Source: UBA5072 sp041737175 (GTDB lineage: Bacteria; Bacteroidota; Bacteroidia; Bacteroidales; UBA10428). From it: a DNA stretch of 64,000 bases. Numbering within the stretch: position 1 is the first letter of the stretch; every line of letters begins with the position of its first letter. This document shows positions 31,217 to 40,187 of the stretch, piece by piece. Where the stretch lies: contig JBGSSF010000023.1 of NCBI GenBank assembly GCA_041737175.1, positions 1 through 64,000 of the forward strand. Reading direction: 5' to 3'. The position numbers and the translations under genes were made by a program. The notes below the pieces were generated by a model. The model made no database searches, had not been told where the DNA came from, and saw only the letters and a program-made list of their open reading frames with translations.

Positions 31217-32108
31217 AGTAGGCAGCGGCAGCGGCAGGTACCCTGTTAAAATAGTTATTGGCATGATATTCGTCCTAAGCTCAATTTCATGCCGGCAGCA
31301 ATCACCCTGGACATCCTTACTGGACAAGGATCTGACGCAATGGGAGATGTACCTGAGTTATTCGCATAAACCCGGCTATTCGGGAGAGGTACCGCTCGAT
31401 GAGAACGGCGACACAATCCAGCCTGTTGGTTATAACACAAATGCCAGCAATGTGTTTTCAGTTACCGAAGAAAACGGCTATCCTGTGCTTAGAATTTCGG
31501 GTGAGATATACGGATGCGTCTTCACCCGGCAGGAATTTGAAAACTATCACCTGAAATTGCAGGTCAGATGGGGTGCAAAAAAATGGAATCCCAGGCTGAA
31601 TGATCCCATGGATTCAGGAATACTTTACCATTCACAAGGTGAATGCGGAAATGATTACTGGCGATCCTGGATGCTTTCCCAGGAATTCCAGATCATGGAA
31701 GCCAGTTTTGGCGATTTCTGGTCCCAGATGACTTCCGTGATCGATATCCGGGCCACCCGGCCCCCGGGTACAGATAACTACCGGTATGACCCGACTGCTC
31801 CTCCGCTTTCTTTTGGTTTTGAAACTGGAAATCCAGGGTACTGCCAGCGCAGTGAAGATTTTGAAAAACCCATGGGTGAATGGAATACTGTTGAATTAAT
31901 ATGCTTTGGGGGAAACAGCCTTCATTTAGTAAACGGACAGGTGGTGATGGCGCTGTCCAATTCACGTTACGTGGATGGTGCTGACAGTAAACCGCTCATT
32001 AAAGGAAAAATTCAGCTGCAGAGCGAGGCGGCTGAAGTATTTTATAAAGATATCCGGATAAGAACCATTTCTGAATTACCGGATAAATACAAGGCTTATT
32101 TCAACTAA
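31191..32108 (+). CDS. DUF1080 domain lipoprotein
   Basis: The protein has 305 residues from the ATG at 31191, which has G-G-A-G-G upstream at 31174-31178. An ATG at 31206 is an alternative. A lipoprotein signal (V-L-S-S-I-S-C) precedes a DUF1080 jelly roll with D-K-D-L-T-Q-W, N-Y-H-L-K-L-Q-V-R-W-G, D-S-G-I-L-Y-H-S-Q and Q-E-F-Q-I-M-E, ending in I-Q-L-Q-S-E-A-A-E-V. Members act on or bind carbohydrates, and some hydrolyse 3-keto-disaccharides. The overlap with the receiver gene suggests co-expression with the two-component pair, which may sense a related signal. Confidence 0.85.
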   Translation: MKMRNMENKVGSGSGRYPVKIVIGMIFVLSSISCRQQSPWTSLLDKDLTQWEMYLSYSHKPGYSGEVPLDENGDTIQPVGYNTNASNVFSVTEENGYPVLRISGEIYGCVFTRQEFENYHLKLQVRWGAKKWNPRLNDPMDSGILYHSQGECGNDYWRSWMLSQEFQIMEASFGDFWSQMTSVIDIRATRPPGTDNYRYDPTAPPLSFGFETGNPGYCQRSEDFEKPMGEWNTVELICFGGNSLHLVNGQVVMALSNSRYVDGADSKPLIKGKIQLQSEAAEVFYKDIRIRTISELPDKYKAYFN

Positions 32109-32150
32109 GAATTAATCAGTTCTTTCAAGTAATAACCTAAATCAAAAGCT

Positions 32151-32354
32151 ATGGCTGTTTTAAAAGTGATTGAACTGTTGGCATCATCAGAAAAAAGCTG
32201 GGAGGATGCAACACTAAATGCCGTCAAAATGGCTGCCAAAACGGTAAAGGAAATACGATCGGTGTATGTTCAGGACATGAGTGCCGTGGTAAAAAAGGAT
32301 AAGATCATCGAATTTCGTGTTAACGCGAAGATAACCTTTGAGGTTTTAGCTTAG
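32151..32354 (+). CDS. Dodecin family flavin-binding protein
   Basis: The protein has 67 residues. V-L-K-V-I-E-L-L-A-S-S-E-K-S-W-E-D-A, then A-V-K-M-A-A-K-T-V-K-E-I-R-S-V-Y-V-Q-D and a closing beta-strand (Y-V-Q-D-M-S-A-V-V...I-I-E-F-R-V-N-A-K-I-T-F-E-V) match dodecins. These small proteins form a 12-subunit shell that stores or buffers flavin. Length and topology match. The conserved Trp36 of archaeal dodecins is replaced by a Val/Tyr in R-S-V-Y-V-Q-D, as in many bacterial members. It ends 36 bases before a palindrome and is convergent with the histone-like gene. Confidence 0.9.
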   Translation: MAVLKVIELLASSEKSWEDATLNAVKMAAKTVKEIRSVYVQDMSAVVKKDKIIEFRVNAKITFEVLA

Positions 32355-32390
32355 CCAAAGCACTTTAACCGGTAAAACCTGGTATTAACA

Positions 32391-32420
32391 GCAGAGACAA
32401 GGCCATTGCCCTGTCTCTGC
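32391..32420. repeat. 30-bp imperfect palindrome with GCAGAGAC ends
   Basis: Arms GCAGAGACAAGGC and GCCCTGTCTCTGC with one wobble pair, between the convergent dodecin and histone-like genes. The ends match the palindrome at 58112, but the centre differs. No T-run follows, though some terminator function cannot be excluded. Confidence 0.75.
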
Positions 32421-32445
32421 ATGGTAATTATGCATGGTCAACCGA

Positions 32446-33006
32446 TCAGGCCTTCTTTGCCTTAGGCTTTGGTTTTGCTTTTACCGCTGTTTTGGTTAGT
32501 TTTTTGGCAACTGGTTTAGCTTTGGCTGTTGTCTTGGGTTTTGCTGCAGCTTTGGGTTTAGCTTTGGCTGTAACTTTGGCCTTGGGTTTGGCTGCTGTTT
32601 TAGCCTTGGGTTTGGCAGATGTTTTAGCTTTGGGTTTGGCAGCTGTTTTAGCTTTGGGTTTGCCAGCTGTTTTAGCTTTGGGTTTAGCTGCTGTTTTAGC
32701 CTTGGGTTTAGCTTTGGGTTTAGCTTTGGTCTTTGATTTCTTTTTCAGGTTATCTGCAATATCGTCGAACTTATCTTCAGCCTTGTTTGCAAGGTTTTTA
32801 CCGGCCTTTTTCAGTTGTTTTAAAACACCTCCGGCTTTCTTTTCTGCTTTATCGGCCATTTTTCCGAGCTTCTTTTTCATGTCGCTCTTATCAAAATCAT
32901 CGAGCTTGTCGTCCACGAAATCGTCCGCTTTGTCAAGCAGGTTTTTTGCCTTGTTGAGGAATCCCTCCATTTTTGTAGTTTTTTGTTTCTTCTTTTTATC
33001 TGCCAT
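32446..33006 (-). CDS. Histone H1-like lysine/alanine/proline-rich protein
   Basis: The protein has 186 residues. A helical, charged N-terminal half (about 1-90) rich in Lys/Asp is followed by repeats of the type P-K-A-K-T-A-A-K (about 95-150) and a basic tail. The repeats resemble the C-terminal domain of eukaryotic histone H1 and bacterial Hc1/AlgP proteins, which bind DNA non-specifically. It probably compacts or coats the chromosome. Repeats of this kind are prone to length change. A plus-strand frame of 174 codons overlaps but is only the mirror of the repeat. The gene ends near a palindrome. Confidence 0.8.
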   Translation of the reverse strand: MADKKKKQKTTKMEGFLNKAKNLLDKADDFVDDKLDDFDKSDMKKKLGKMADKAEKKAGGVLKQLKKAGKNLANKAEDKFDDIADNLKKKSKTKAKPKAKPKAKTAAKPKAKTAGKPKAKTAAKPKAKTSAKPKAKTAAKPKAKVTAKAKPKAAAKPKTTAKAKPVAKKLTKTAVKAKPKPKAKKA

Positions 33007-33139
33007 GGTTTTGTGATTTTAAATTTAGTATTTCCTTAAAATGGTTGGTAAAATTATTGTAATCTAACATAAAGATACACAAATGTTCTGTATTGTTAAA
33101 AAGAAAAATTTATTTATCTTCGATCCCAATCCGAAAAAT

Positions 33140-33547
33140 ATGAGAAGCATTACCATTAATGATAAAATACAGATCATCGAGGGAGATGATCAGATCTACC
33201 GTTATATTGCCATCAACAACTGTACACTTGATATGGATACTCTCGAAAAAATGACCGAGGTTGGCGACTCCTGGTGCCAGGAACGTCTCTGTGCCAACCT
33301 GGTTGATGTCCGTAACATGCTTTTTGTTGATTCCAAAACCAGGGCATACGCTGCCGCGCAATACCGGCCTCATGTTGCTGGACAGGCTCTGGTGATCGAT
33401 TCAAAAATTTCGAGTTATTTTGCCAATATCTTTCTGAAATTCAGTCAACCCAAAGTGCCCACCAAACTTTTCACCAATGAGGTTGATGCCCTGGCATGGC
33501 TGGGTGAACAAATAGAGAAACGTCGGAAAGCAAAGCCCGTTAAATAG
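33140..33547 (+). CDS. SpoIIAA-like (STAS-type) protein
   Basis: About 135 residues from the ATG at 33140; an earlier in-frame ATG at 33083 lacks family likeness. The order is alternating strands and helices: D-K-I-Q-I-I-E-G-D-D-Q-I-Y-R-Y, then C-A-N-L-V-D-V-R-N-M-L-F-V-D-S-K-T-R-A-Y, then A-L-V-I-D-S-K-I-S-S-Y-F-A-N-I-F-L-K-F, then A-L-A-W-L-G-E-Q-I. This resembles the SpoIIAA/STAS-like fold found in small Bacteroidota proteins, some linked to stress or lipid binding. No catalytic residues are apparent. It is divergent from the histone-like gene at 32446-33006. Confidence 0.65.
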   Translation: MRSITINDKIQIIEGDDQIYRYIAINNCTLDMDTLEKMTEVGDSWCQERLCANLVDVRNMLFVDSKTRAYAAAQYRPHVAGQALVIDSKISSYFANIFLKFSQPKVPTKLFTNEVDALAWLGEQIEKRRKAKPVK

Positions 33548-33575
33548 ATCTGTCGTTTCTGGCAGCTATCAAAGG

Positions 33576-34232
33576 TTAATCCCTGCGTGTGAATTCCAGG
33601 TAATCATAATTCATGTTTCCATTGCTGATGGTCTTCAAAGTTATGGTTTGTTTACCCCGTTTCAGCACAATGCTTCCGAGATCACTTTTGTTCCAGTGAT
33701 GCCACTGCCTCCAGGCCAAAGTATCCAAATCCTTGTGAGTTGACTTTACTTTCATCACCCCGGTTGAAATGCTGTCAGTATTTACAATTTCTATCTCACC
33801 GTCTCCATTGGCCGTATACATAAGCCCGATGGAGTATTTACCGTCTTCTCTAACCTGCACGGTATATTTGATCCATTCTCCCGGGACAGTCCAGCCTACA
33901 TACAATTGATTCATTTCCGGCATCACATCGTTGTAAGGATTATCATCCGTACCGTTTGTCTTGGTATAGGAAATATCCACTCCTTCATGCATCCTGAATT
34001 CATTGAAGAAATCACCATTGGCCGGATTTAACCTGCCGCTGCCGTTGTTAACGCTGTCAGTATCGTGGTAGGAAATACCCTCTCCCCCGATATCATAAAA
34101 CTCACACTGGACTTTCCCCGGAATTTCCTGAATTTTATCCTCCCAGGGCTTCCCTTGATGGGAGGTGCAGGCATTAGCGAATGTAAAGTATACAACCAGG
34201 CAGAATGCGATAGAATAGCAGTCGTTTTTCAT
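33576..34232 (-). CDS. CBM6-like carbohydrate-binding lipoprotein
   Basis: About 218 residues from the ATG at 34232; an ATG at 34271 would prepend a non-signal stretch. A weak lipobox (F-A-N-A-C) is near residue 22. The mature protein follows the CBM6 pattern: E-F-Y-D-I-G-G-E-G-I-S-Y-H-D, then V-G-W-T-V-P-G-E-W-I-K-Y-T-V, then K-Q-T-I-T-L-K-T...N-Y-D-Y-L-E-F. CBM6 modules bind beta-glucans or xylan ends. Here the module is alone, so it may be a surface sugar-binding protein. The palindrome at 34312-34345 lies upstream of it. Confidence 0.75.
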   Translation of the reverse strand: MKNDCYSIAFCLVVYFTFANACTSHQGKPWEDKIQEIPGKVQCEFYDIGGEGISYHDTDSVNNGSGRLNPANGDFFNEFRMHEGVDISYTKTNGTDDNPYNDVMPEMNQLYVGWTVPGEWIKYTVQVREDGKYSIGLMYTANGDGEIEIVNTDSISTGVMKVKSTHKDLDTLAWRQWHHWNKSDLGSIVLKRGKQTITLKTISNGNMNYDYLEFTRRD

Positions 34233-34311
34233 GGTTCCGGTATATTGAATAATTAATAATGATTTCTGCACAATTAAATAACCGCTATGAAATTACACAA
34301 TATATTTCATA

Positions 34312-34345
34312 ATGGTAGAGACGCACGATTGTGCGTCTCTACCAT
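34312..34345. repeat. 34-bp palindrome, core arm GTAGAGACGCACGA
   Basis: Near-perfect inverted repeat with a single central mismatch, extended by ATG/CAT beyond the 28-bp core seen at 25233. It is 19 bases past the stop codon of the gene at 34364-34801 on the minus strand. Confidence 0.9.
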
Positions 34346-34363
34346 GTTTGTTAAGACAATAAT

Positions 34364-34801
34364 CTAGGCACCCGATACACCATCTCCCTCCATATCCCTT
34401 ATTTTCTTTCTGATGTCCTCCATTTTTGCCAGCCGCTCCTCCGAATAAGTCCGGTATGCCTCGTCCACAAATTCAAAAAGCGCCAGTGATTTCTGAAAAT
34501 TTAAGATGCTGTCGGCTTTATTATTGCATGTAAACTGCAACTCGGCTTCGGCATGTAACAATTCTGCCAGTATCAGCAGATGATTATTGGTATAATTGTG
34601 GTCCTCAATGAGTGTTTTGGTAAACTTTTCAACAGGAATATTCTGAAAGAACCGGGAGTCTTTGCGAAGCATGGTATAAAAGGCTTCATTGAGCTTTTCT
34701 TCGGCCTGTCCGTAATCGCCTCTGGTAATCAACCCGAAAATTGCCCTGAGCAAATCCCCCAGCATTTCAATCATCCTGAGTATGTAGTCTTTTTGATACA
34801 T
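34364..34801 (-). CDS. DUF6483-like helical protein
   Basis: The protein has 145 residues and is almost entirely helical, rich in Leu and charged residues. It starts M-Y-Q-K-D-Y-I-L-R-M-I-E-M-L-G-D-L-L-R-A-I. The tandem-helix pattern (L-L-I-L-A-E-L-L-H-A-E-A-E-L and L-A-L-F-E-F-V-D-E-A) resembles TPR-like or DUF6483 proteins, whose role is unknown. There is no signal peptide, so it is cytoplasmic. It is divergent from the serine hydrolase gene at 34861. Confidence 0.6.
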   Translation of the reverse strand: MYQKDYILRMIEMLGDLLRAIFGLITRGDYGQAEEKLNEAFYTMLRKDSRFFQNIPVEKFTKTLIEDHNYTNNHLLILAELLHAEAELQFTCNNKADSILNFQKSLALFEFVDEAYRTYSEERLAKMEDIRKKIRDMEGDGVSGA

Positions 34802-34860
34802 CCGGGATTATTTGTATTAAAAATATTAAATTTACGAATTAACATCCATAACTTCCATAT

Positions 34861-36201
34861 ATGAAAACAAAAGCTTTTACCCTCCCGCTGATTGCATTGT
34901 TCGCTTTTTCCTGTGTTACATCCGGACAATCCTTCAACAAAGTCAAACTAGATAGTCTCCTCAACCTGCTGGCAGAAAAAAACAAGGCCATGGGCAGTCT
35001 GGCCATCTCCGACAAAGGGAATATCATGTACGCCAAAGCAATCGGTTACAGTTCCATAACGCCGCAACAGAAGAGATCTGCCAATGAAAAAACCAAGTAC
35101 CGCATTGGTTCTATTTCCAAGATGTTCACAGCCACTTTGATTTTTCAGCTCATTGAAGAAGGAAAGCTGGATCTGTCAACCACGCTCGATAAATACTTTC
35201 CGACAGTTCCCAATGCCAAAACGGTAACCATTGGCAATCTGCTGAATCACCGGAGCGGAATCCACAGTTTCACCAATGATTCGTCTTACCTGAAGTGGTG
35301 TTATGAGCCCAAAACAAGGGATGAAATGATCCGCATTATTTCGGAAGGGAAAACCGAATTCGAACCTGGTTCAAAAACCGAATACAGCAATTCGAACTTT
35401 GTATTGCTTGGTTATATTGTTGAAAGAATTGAAGACAAACCATACCCTGAAGTTTTGTCTGAACGGATTACCCAAAAAATCGGATTGCAGGATACGTATT
35501 ATGGTGGTAAAGCTGATATCAGTAAAAACGAAAGTTATTCCTACAATTTTGATGGAAACTGGAAACAAGAGCCGGAGACCGATATGAGTATTCCGCATGG
35601 TGCAGGTGCCATTGTTTCCACATCCTCCGACCTGGTAAAATTCATTGAAGCCCTTTTCGCAGGAAAGCTCATCAGTGAAAACAGTCTGAATAGCATGAAA
35701 ACAATCACCGACGGCCTGGGCATGGGCATGATGCAGTTCCCGTATGAAGACAGGAAAATATACGGCCATGGCGGAGCAATCGATGGGTTCAATTCACTGT
35801 TATGTTACTTCCCGGATGAAAAACTGGCTATTGCCTACTGCTCCAACGGTACGGTTTATGCCATCAACGACATCCTGCTGGGCGCTTTAAGCATTTATTT
35901 CGGAAAACCTTACTCACTTCCGGTCTTTACAATATATACCGTGACGCCTGAAGAGCTTGACCAGTGCCTTGGCATATATTCCAGCACGCAGATTCCCTTA
36001 AAAATAACAATTACGAAAAAGGACAATGTATTATACGGGCAGGCTACAGGACAGCCGTCCTTCCCACTGGAGGCAGCGGCAAAACATGTATTTAAATTTG
36101 AGCGGGCCGGAATAGTTATGACCTTCGATCCTGAAAAGAACGAATTCCTGCTGGAACAGGGGGGTGGAAAATTTACCTTTACAAAAGAGATCCAGGATTA
36201 G
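34861..36201 (+). CDS. Serine hydrolase, beta-lactamase class C / penicillin-binding-protein family
   Basis: The protein has 446 residues with an N-terminal signal; a weak lipobox cysteine may be at residue 18. Catalytic motifs are Ser84-x-x-Lys87 (G-S-I-S-K), Tyr175-Ser-Asn177 (E-Y-S-N-S-N) and His303-Gly-Gly305 (Y-G-H-G-G-A). These define the class C beta-lactamase/DD-peptidase fold, which also includes esterases and D-aminopeptidases, so beta-lactam hydrolysis is not implied. A C-terminal extension follows the catalytic domain. The gene leads a three-gene run with a cysteine hydrolase and a DUF3788 protein. Confidence 0.9.
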   Translation: MKTKAFTLPLIALFAFSCVTSGQSFNKVKLDSLLNLLAEKNKAMGSLAISDKGNIMYAKAIGYSSITPQQKRSANEKTKYRIGSISKMFTATLIFQLIEEGKLDLSTTLDKYFPTVPNAKTVTIGNLLNHRSGIHSFTNDSSYLKWCYEPKTRDEMIRIISEGKTEFEPGSKTEYSNSNFVLLGYIVERIEDKPYPEVLSERITQKIGLQDTYYGGKADISKNESYSYNFDGNWKQEPETDMSIPHGAGAIVSTSSDLVKFIEALFAGKLISENSLNSMKTITDGLGMGMMQFPYEDRKIYGHGGAIDGFNSLLCYFPDEKLAIAYCSNGTVYAINDILLGALSIYFGKPYSLPVFTIYTVTPEELDQCLGIYSSTQIPLKITITKKDNVLYGQATGQPSFPLEAAAKHVFKFERAGIVMTFDPEKNEFLLEQGGGKFTFTKEIQD

Positions 36202-36221
36202 AACCAGTAAACAGCGTTGTT

Positions 36222-36785
36222 ATGAAAAAGGTTGCACTTCTTCTGATCGACATCCAGAATGATTATTTTGCAGGAGGCCTGAATCCATTGGTTAAAAGTG
36301 AGGAAGCCGTCAAAAAAGCCCAACTGGTTCTGAATATTTTCAGGATAAAAGGATTGCCAGTCTTTCATATACAGCATATTTCAGTGCGCTCGGGTTCATC
36401 CTTCTTTCTGCCCGGAACAACAGGAGCAGAGATACATCCTTTGTTAACTCCGTTGTCGTCGGAAACCCTGATCATCAAACACTATCCGAACAGTTTCAGG
36501 GAAACACTTTTGCTGGCTGAACTTCAGGAAAAATCCATCACCAGCCTGGTCATTTGCGGTATGATGACGCACATGTGCGTGGATGCCACCGCACGTGCCG
36601 CCAGGGATTTTGGATTCAATTGTACAGTGATCGATGATGCCTGCGCCACCAAGGAACTGCAATTTAAAAGTAAGATCATCAACGCTGAATCGGTTCATTA
36701 TTCATTTCTGGCCGCATTAAGAGGCTTTTATGCAGATATAACAACCGCCAAAGAATTCTGCTTTTCTTTAGATAATAATCATTAA
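36222..36785 (+). CDS. Isochorismatase-family cysteine hydrolase
   Basis: The protein has 187 residues. The catalytic triad is visible as Asp10 (L-L-I-D-I-Q-N-D-Y-F), Lys86 (I-I-K-H-Y-P-N-S-F) and Cys119 (M-T-H-M-C-V-D-A-T). The Cys and Lys mark it as a hydrolase/amidase of the nicotinamidase-like branch and not a true isochorismatase. The substrate is not known. It follows the serine hydrolase by 20 bases and is followed by DUF3788, so all three are probably one operon. Confidence 0.92.
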   Translation: MKKVALLLIDIQNDYFAGGLNPLVKSEEAVKKAQLVLNIFRIKGLPVFHIQHISVRSGSSFFLPGTTGAEIHPLLTPLSSETLIIKHYPNSFRETLLLAELQEKSITSLVICGMMTHMCVDATARAARDFGFNCTVIDDACATKELQFKSKIINAESVHYSFLAALRGFYADITTAKEFCFSLDNNH

Positions 36786-36798
36786 ATCAGAATAATCA

Positions 36799-37218
36799 TT
36801 GGAACCCCTTGTATTAACTGATAAATCGGTCATCCCGAACGACGATCTTATTTTTTCGATCATTGGAAAGAATAAAGTTCACTGGCAAAAGCTGATGGCC
36901 TTCCTGCACGAGAAATATCCCGATGCCCAGGGACAATGGAACTATTACAATGACGGCAAAAACTGGCTTTTCAAGATGATCCGGAAGAAAAAAACTCTCT
37001 TTTGGATCGGCATTCTCGCAGACACTTTCCGGATTACTTTTTACTTTGGAGATAAAGCAGGGCCGCTGGTTGAAAACAGCGATCTTCCCGCCTCCATTAA
37101 GGACGAGTATGAAAACGGACAGCGGTTTGGTAAGATCAGGGCCATCACCATGAAGGTTGAAGCGGATGAGCAGATTGAAAACGCTCTTAAGCTCGCAGAC
37201 ATTAAGGTTAAGGTTTAA
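36799..37218 (+). CDS. DUF3788 family protein
   Basis: The protein has 139 residues and starts at a TTG codon. G-K-N-K-V-H-W-Q-K-L-M-A-F-L, W-N-Y-Y-N-D-G-K-N-W-L-F-K-M and F-R-I-T-F-Y-F-G-D-K are characteristic of DUF3788. The family has no assigned function, and the fold is related to DUF1801-like proteins. It closes the operon of the serine and cysteine hydrolases. Cytoplasmic. Confidence 0.8.
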   Translation: MEPLVLTDKSVIPNDDLIFSIIGKNKVHWQKLMAFLHEKYPDAQGQWNYYNDGKNWLFKMIRKKKTLFWIGILADTFRITFYFGDKAGPLVENSDLPASIKDEYENGQRFGKIRAITMKVEADEQIENALKLADIKVKV

Positions 37219-37291
37219 GATTATAGATAGCAGACTGAAGTAGTATAATCACAGTCCACTTTAAATGTGTGTTAATCTAATCTTTACAACC

Positions 37292-40138
37292 ATGAAAATA
37301 ATTATCACTTTTGTTTTCCTTTCCCTGGTCCTGCAACCGGCACAATCACAGCTTGCCCTTCTGCACCGGTTTATTGCAGAGACCAACGAGCAGTTTTACA
37401 ATGACCCGTTGATTGTCGGGTCAACCATTTATGGCACCCGATACGACGGCGGAGAGTATGGCAAAGGCTACTTATACCGAATAAAAACCGACAATACGGA
37501 GTTTGAGATTTTGCTTTCCTTCGATGGCTGGAACAAGGGTTCCAATCCGGTGGGCACGCTAACGCTTGTGGGAAATGTGCTTTTTGGTATTACGACAGCC
37601 GGCGGGTCAGAGGATTGTGGTGTTATTTTTAAAATAAACCCCGACGGTTCAGGATTCCAGACCGTCCACAATTTTAATGGTCAGGCAGGAGGATACTCTT
37701 TCGGATCTTTGATCCTGTCTGGGAACACTCTCTATGGAACATCAGTTGACGGAGGAATCTATCAAAACGGCTCATTGTACAAAATCAACACTGATGGAAG
37801 CGGCTTTGCTGTCATTCACAGTTTCAATGTTACTGATGGATGGCGACCCTATGGTTCTATCATTGTTGACAAGGAGGTATTATTTGGAACTACAATCGGT
37901 GGAGGTGCCCAGAATGTGGGAGTAATATTCCGGATAAACACCGATGGCTCCGGATTTGCCGTATTAAAGGATTTCGACGAAACCATCGGAACACAACCGC
38001 GTGGGTCTCTTGCCCTCATTAAGTCAACATTATACGGAACCACAAGCCAGGGAGGCTTTCATCATTCAGGGACCCTTTTCAAAATAGGGATCGATGGAAA
38101 AGGATTTCAGATCCTGGAACATTTTGGCAATATCCCCGGGATGTTTCCTACGGGTTCACTAATTGTCCATAATTCTTCCCTGTACGGTATGACAAGCGCA
38201 GGCGGAGATAATTTCACAGGCCTGATTTTTAAAACCGACACCACCGGAAGCAATTACCAGGTAATATATCATTTCGATAATGACAATGGATCGAATCCGC
38301 ATGGCGGCCTGGTGATGAATGAGTCGGAACTGTTTGGTATTGCGGATGGCAGTTTGAATAATTACGGGGTGCTTTTTAAAATAGACCCGGATGGCAGCAA
38401 TTATACCAGGATCTGGGATTTTAGACCTACCAACGATGGATATAATCCCTTGGGGGCCATGGTGGTAACCCCTGAGGCCTGCTATGGCATCACTTCAGGG
38501 GGCGGGGAATATAACGGAGGTGTTATTTATAAAATAGCACCTGACGGTTCGGATTATACGGTTATCTATAACTTCACGAGAGGAGACGGAGCTGATCCGT
38601 CGGGGGGGCTGGTCCTATCAGGTAATGAATTGTTCGGCATGACCAGCATGGGCGGAAACCATGAAATGGGAGCTGTTTTTAAAATCAACACCGATGGCAC
38701 AGGTTTCCAGAAATTGATGGATTTTGATGGTTCAAACGGATCGTACCCTTCAGGCTCACTATGCGTTGACGGTGATTACCTGTATGGGATTGCCAGTTCA
38801 GGAGGACCCGATAGCAAGGGACTGGTTTTTAGGATAAATAAAGACGGTACCGGATTTCAGCCAGTTCTGCCTATGGCGGGAACAACCCTGGAAGACCTCA
38901 AGGGTTCCATTGAACTTTCCGATGGCATATTATACGGTATGGCAAGGGGCAGTGCAACTACCCATCACAATATTATTTACCGTGTGAATATCGATGGAAG
39001 TAATTTCAGGATCCTATATGAATCAAATGGCGTGGACGCCGGAGATTACGGCCAGTCACTGGTTGTTTCTGACACCATGATCTATGGCATATCACTCCTG
39101 GGCGGGTTGAATGATGTCGGTGTCCTGTTTAGCTTAAAAACCGATGGCCGGGATTTTCACAAGTTGTATGATTTCAGTTCTGACCAGGGTGCAGTTCCCC
39201 AGGACCTGCTGATCAATGATTCGTTGCTTTTTGGCACAACCCTGGTGGGAGGATTATCCGGTTCCGGCAATATTTATCAAATTAAAATAGATGGGACCGG
39301 TTTTAATCCGATTTTTGATTACAGCTATTTTTACAATGATGGTTTTTTTGTCAATGAAAAATCCATGCCAGTGTTAAAGAACACCCGAAAAGGCGAGCGA
39401 TTTACGGAATCGATTTACCACAACGCGCAGTCTACCAATGGGTATCTGACTCTGGACGAGGACTCGCTCTACGTACTGATTTCCCAGGGTAACACTGTCA
39501 ATCCCACCAGTTTGATATTCAGGCTGGATATCCCATCGGTTCAACAAGCTTCCGGTATTGTATTCCAGAGTATTTCAGCTGGCAGTTTTTCGTTTGACTG
39601 GCGAAGGGGAGGCGGGACACGTTGCGCAGTTTTTATCAAGGAAAATGCCTGGGAGACCATTTCTCCTTCCGATAACATCTCTTATATACCCGACAAGGTC
39701 TTCAGAAACGGTGATCAGATTGCACAATCGGGATGGTATTGCGTTTATGACGGTACCGGAAATACCTGTGAGATCACTGGCCTGTCGCCCAATACACATT
39801 ACGTGGTTATGGTCTGTGAATACATGCTCGGTGATGGAATAAAATATATAACGAATTCAGCACCGGCAAATCCAGTACTTTGTCAAACTTCAGACCTGGC
39901 TTCAAATACAGAGGATTTCACTGCAGGTGGTTTTTACTTTTATCCCAATCCCGTCGAGGATATTATAACGTTTAAAGGTCTGCCGGGAAAACCTTTTCGG
40001 GTGATCTTGTTTAATGCAACGGGAAGTATAGTTTTGGATACGGAAATGAACGCCGGTCAACTCAATGTAAACCGTCTGATCCCGGGAATATACACCCTGA
40101 TCCTGGAAGGAAGGCGAATAAAATTTATTAAGCGCTGA
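37292..40138 (+). CDS. GloVer-repeat secreted protein with T9SS type A domain
   Basis: About 948 residues from the ATG at 37292; an earlier ATG at 37265 precedes a poor signal peptide. After the signal (cleavage near Q-P-A-Q-S-Q), about 13 repeats of roughly 50 residues span most of the protein. Each has G-T/M-T-S-x-G-G, G-x-I/L-F-K-I, D-G-S/T-G-F and a closing aromatic strand. This is the Gloeobacter/Verrucomicrobium repeat, which likely folds as a beta-propeller or solenoid. A Fn3-like region (about 755-870) and a type A sorting domain follow, starting Y-F-Y-P-N-P-V. It is exported to the surface. The ligand is unknown. Confidence 0.9.
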   Translation: MKIIITFVFLSLVLQPAQSQLALLHRFIAETNEQFYNDPLIVGSTIYGTRYDGGEYGKGYLYRIKTDNTEFEILLSFDGWNKGSNPVGTLTLVGNVLFGITTAGGSEDCGVIFKINPDGSGFQTVHNFNGQAGGYSFGSLILSGNTLYGTSVDGGIYQNGSLYKINTDGSGFAVIHSFNVTDGWRPYGSIIVDKEVLFGTTIGGGAQNVGVIFRINTDGSGFAVLKDFDETIGTQPRGSLALIKSTLYGTTSQGGFHHSGTLFKIGIDGKGFQILEHFGNIPGMFPTGSLIVHNSSLYGMTSAGGDNFTGLIFKTDTTGSNYQVIYHFDNDNGSNPHGGLVMNESELFGIADGSLNNYGVLFKIDPDGSNYTRIWDFRPTNDGYNPLGAMVVTPEACYGITSGGGEYNGGVIYKIAPDGSDYTVIYNFTRGDGADPSGGLVLSGNELFGMTSMGGNHEMGAVFKINTDGTGFQKLMDFDGSNGSYPSGSLCVDGDYLYGIASSGGPDSKGLVFRINKDGTGFQPVLPMAGTTLEDLKGSIELSDGILYGMARGSATTHHNIIYRVNIDGSNFRILYESNGVDAGDYGQSLVVSDTMIYGISLLGGLNDVGVLFSLKTDGRDFHKLYDFSSDQGAVPQDLLINDSLLFGTTLVGGLSGSGNIYQIKIDGTGFNPIFDYSYFYNDGFFVNEKSMPVLKNTRKGERFTESIYHNAQSTNGYLTLDEDSLYVLISQGNTVNPTSLIFRLDIPSVQQASGIVFQSISAGSFSFDWRRGGGTRCAVFIKENAWETISPSDNISYIPDKVFRNGDQIAQSGWYCVYDGTGNTCEITGLSPNTHYVVMVCEYMLGDGIKYITNSAPANPVLCQTSDLASNTEDFTAGGFYFYPNPVEDIITFKGLPGKPFRVILFNATGSIVLDTEMNAGQLNVNRLIPGIYTLILEGRRIKFIKR

Positions 40139-40187
40139 TAATTCATTTACCATTAACCCTGCTGATGCTGCGGATTTGCTATCCGAT

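Noticed and set aside
32492..33016. 174-codon plus-strand frame opposite the histone-like gene
   Set aside because: It is a low-complexity Ala/Leu frame created by the Lys/Ala/Pro repeat on the other strand.
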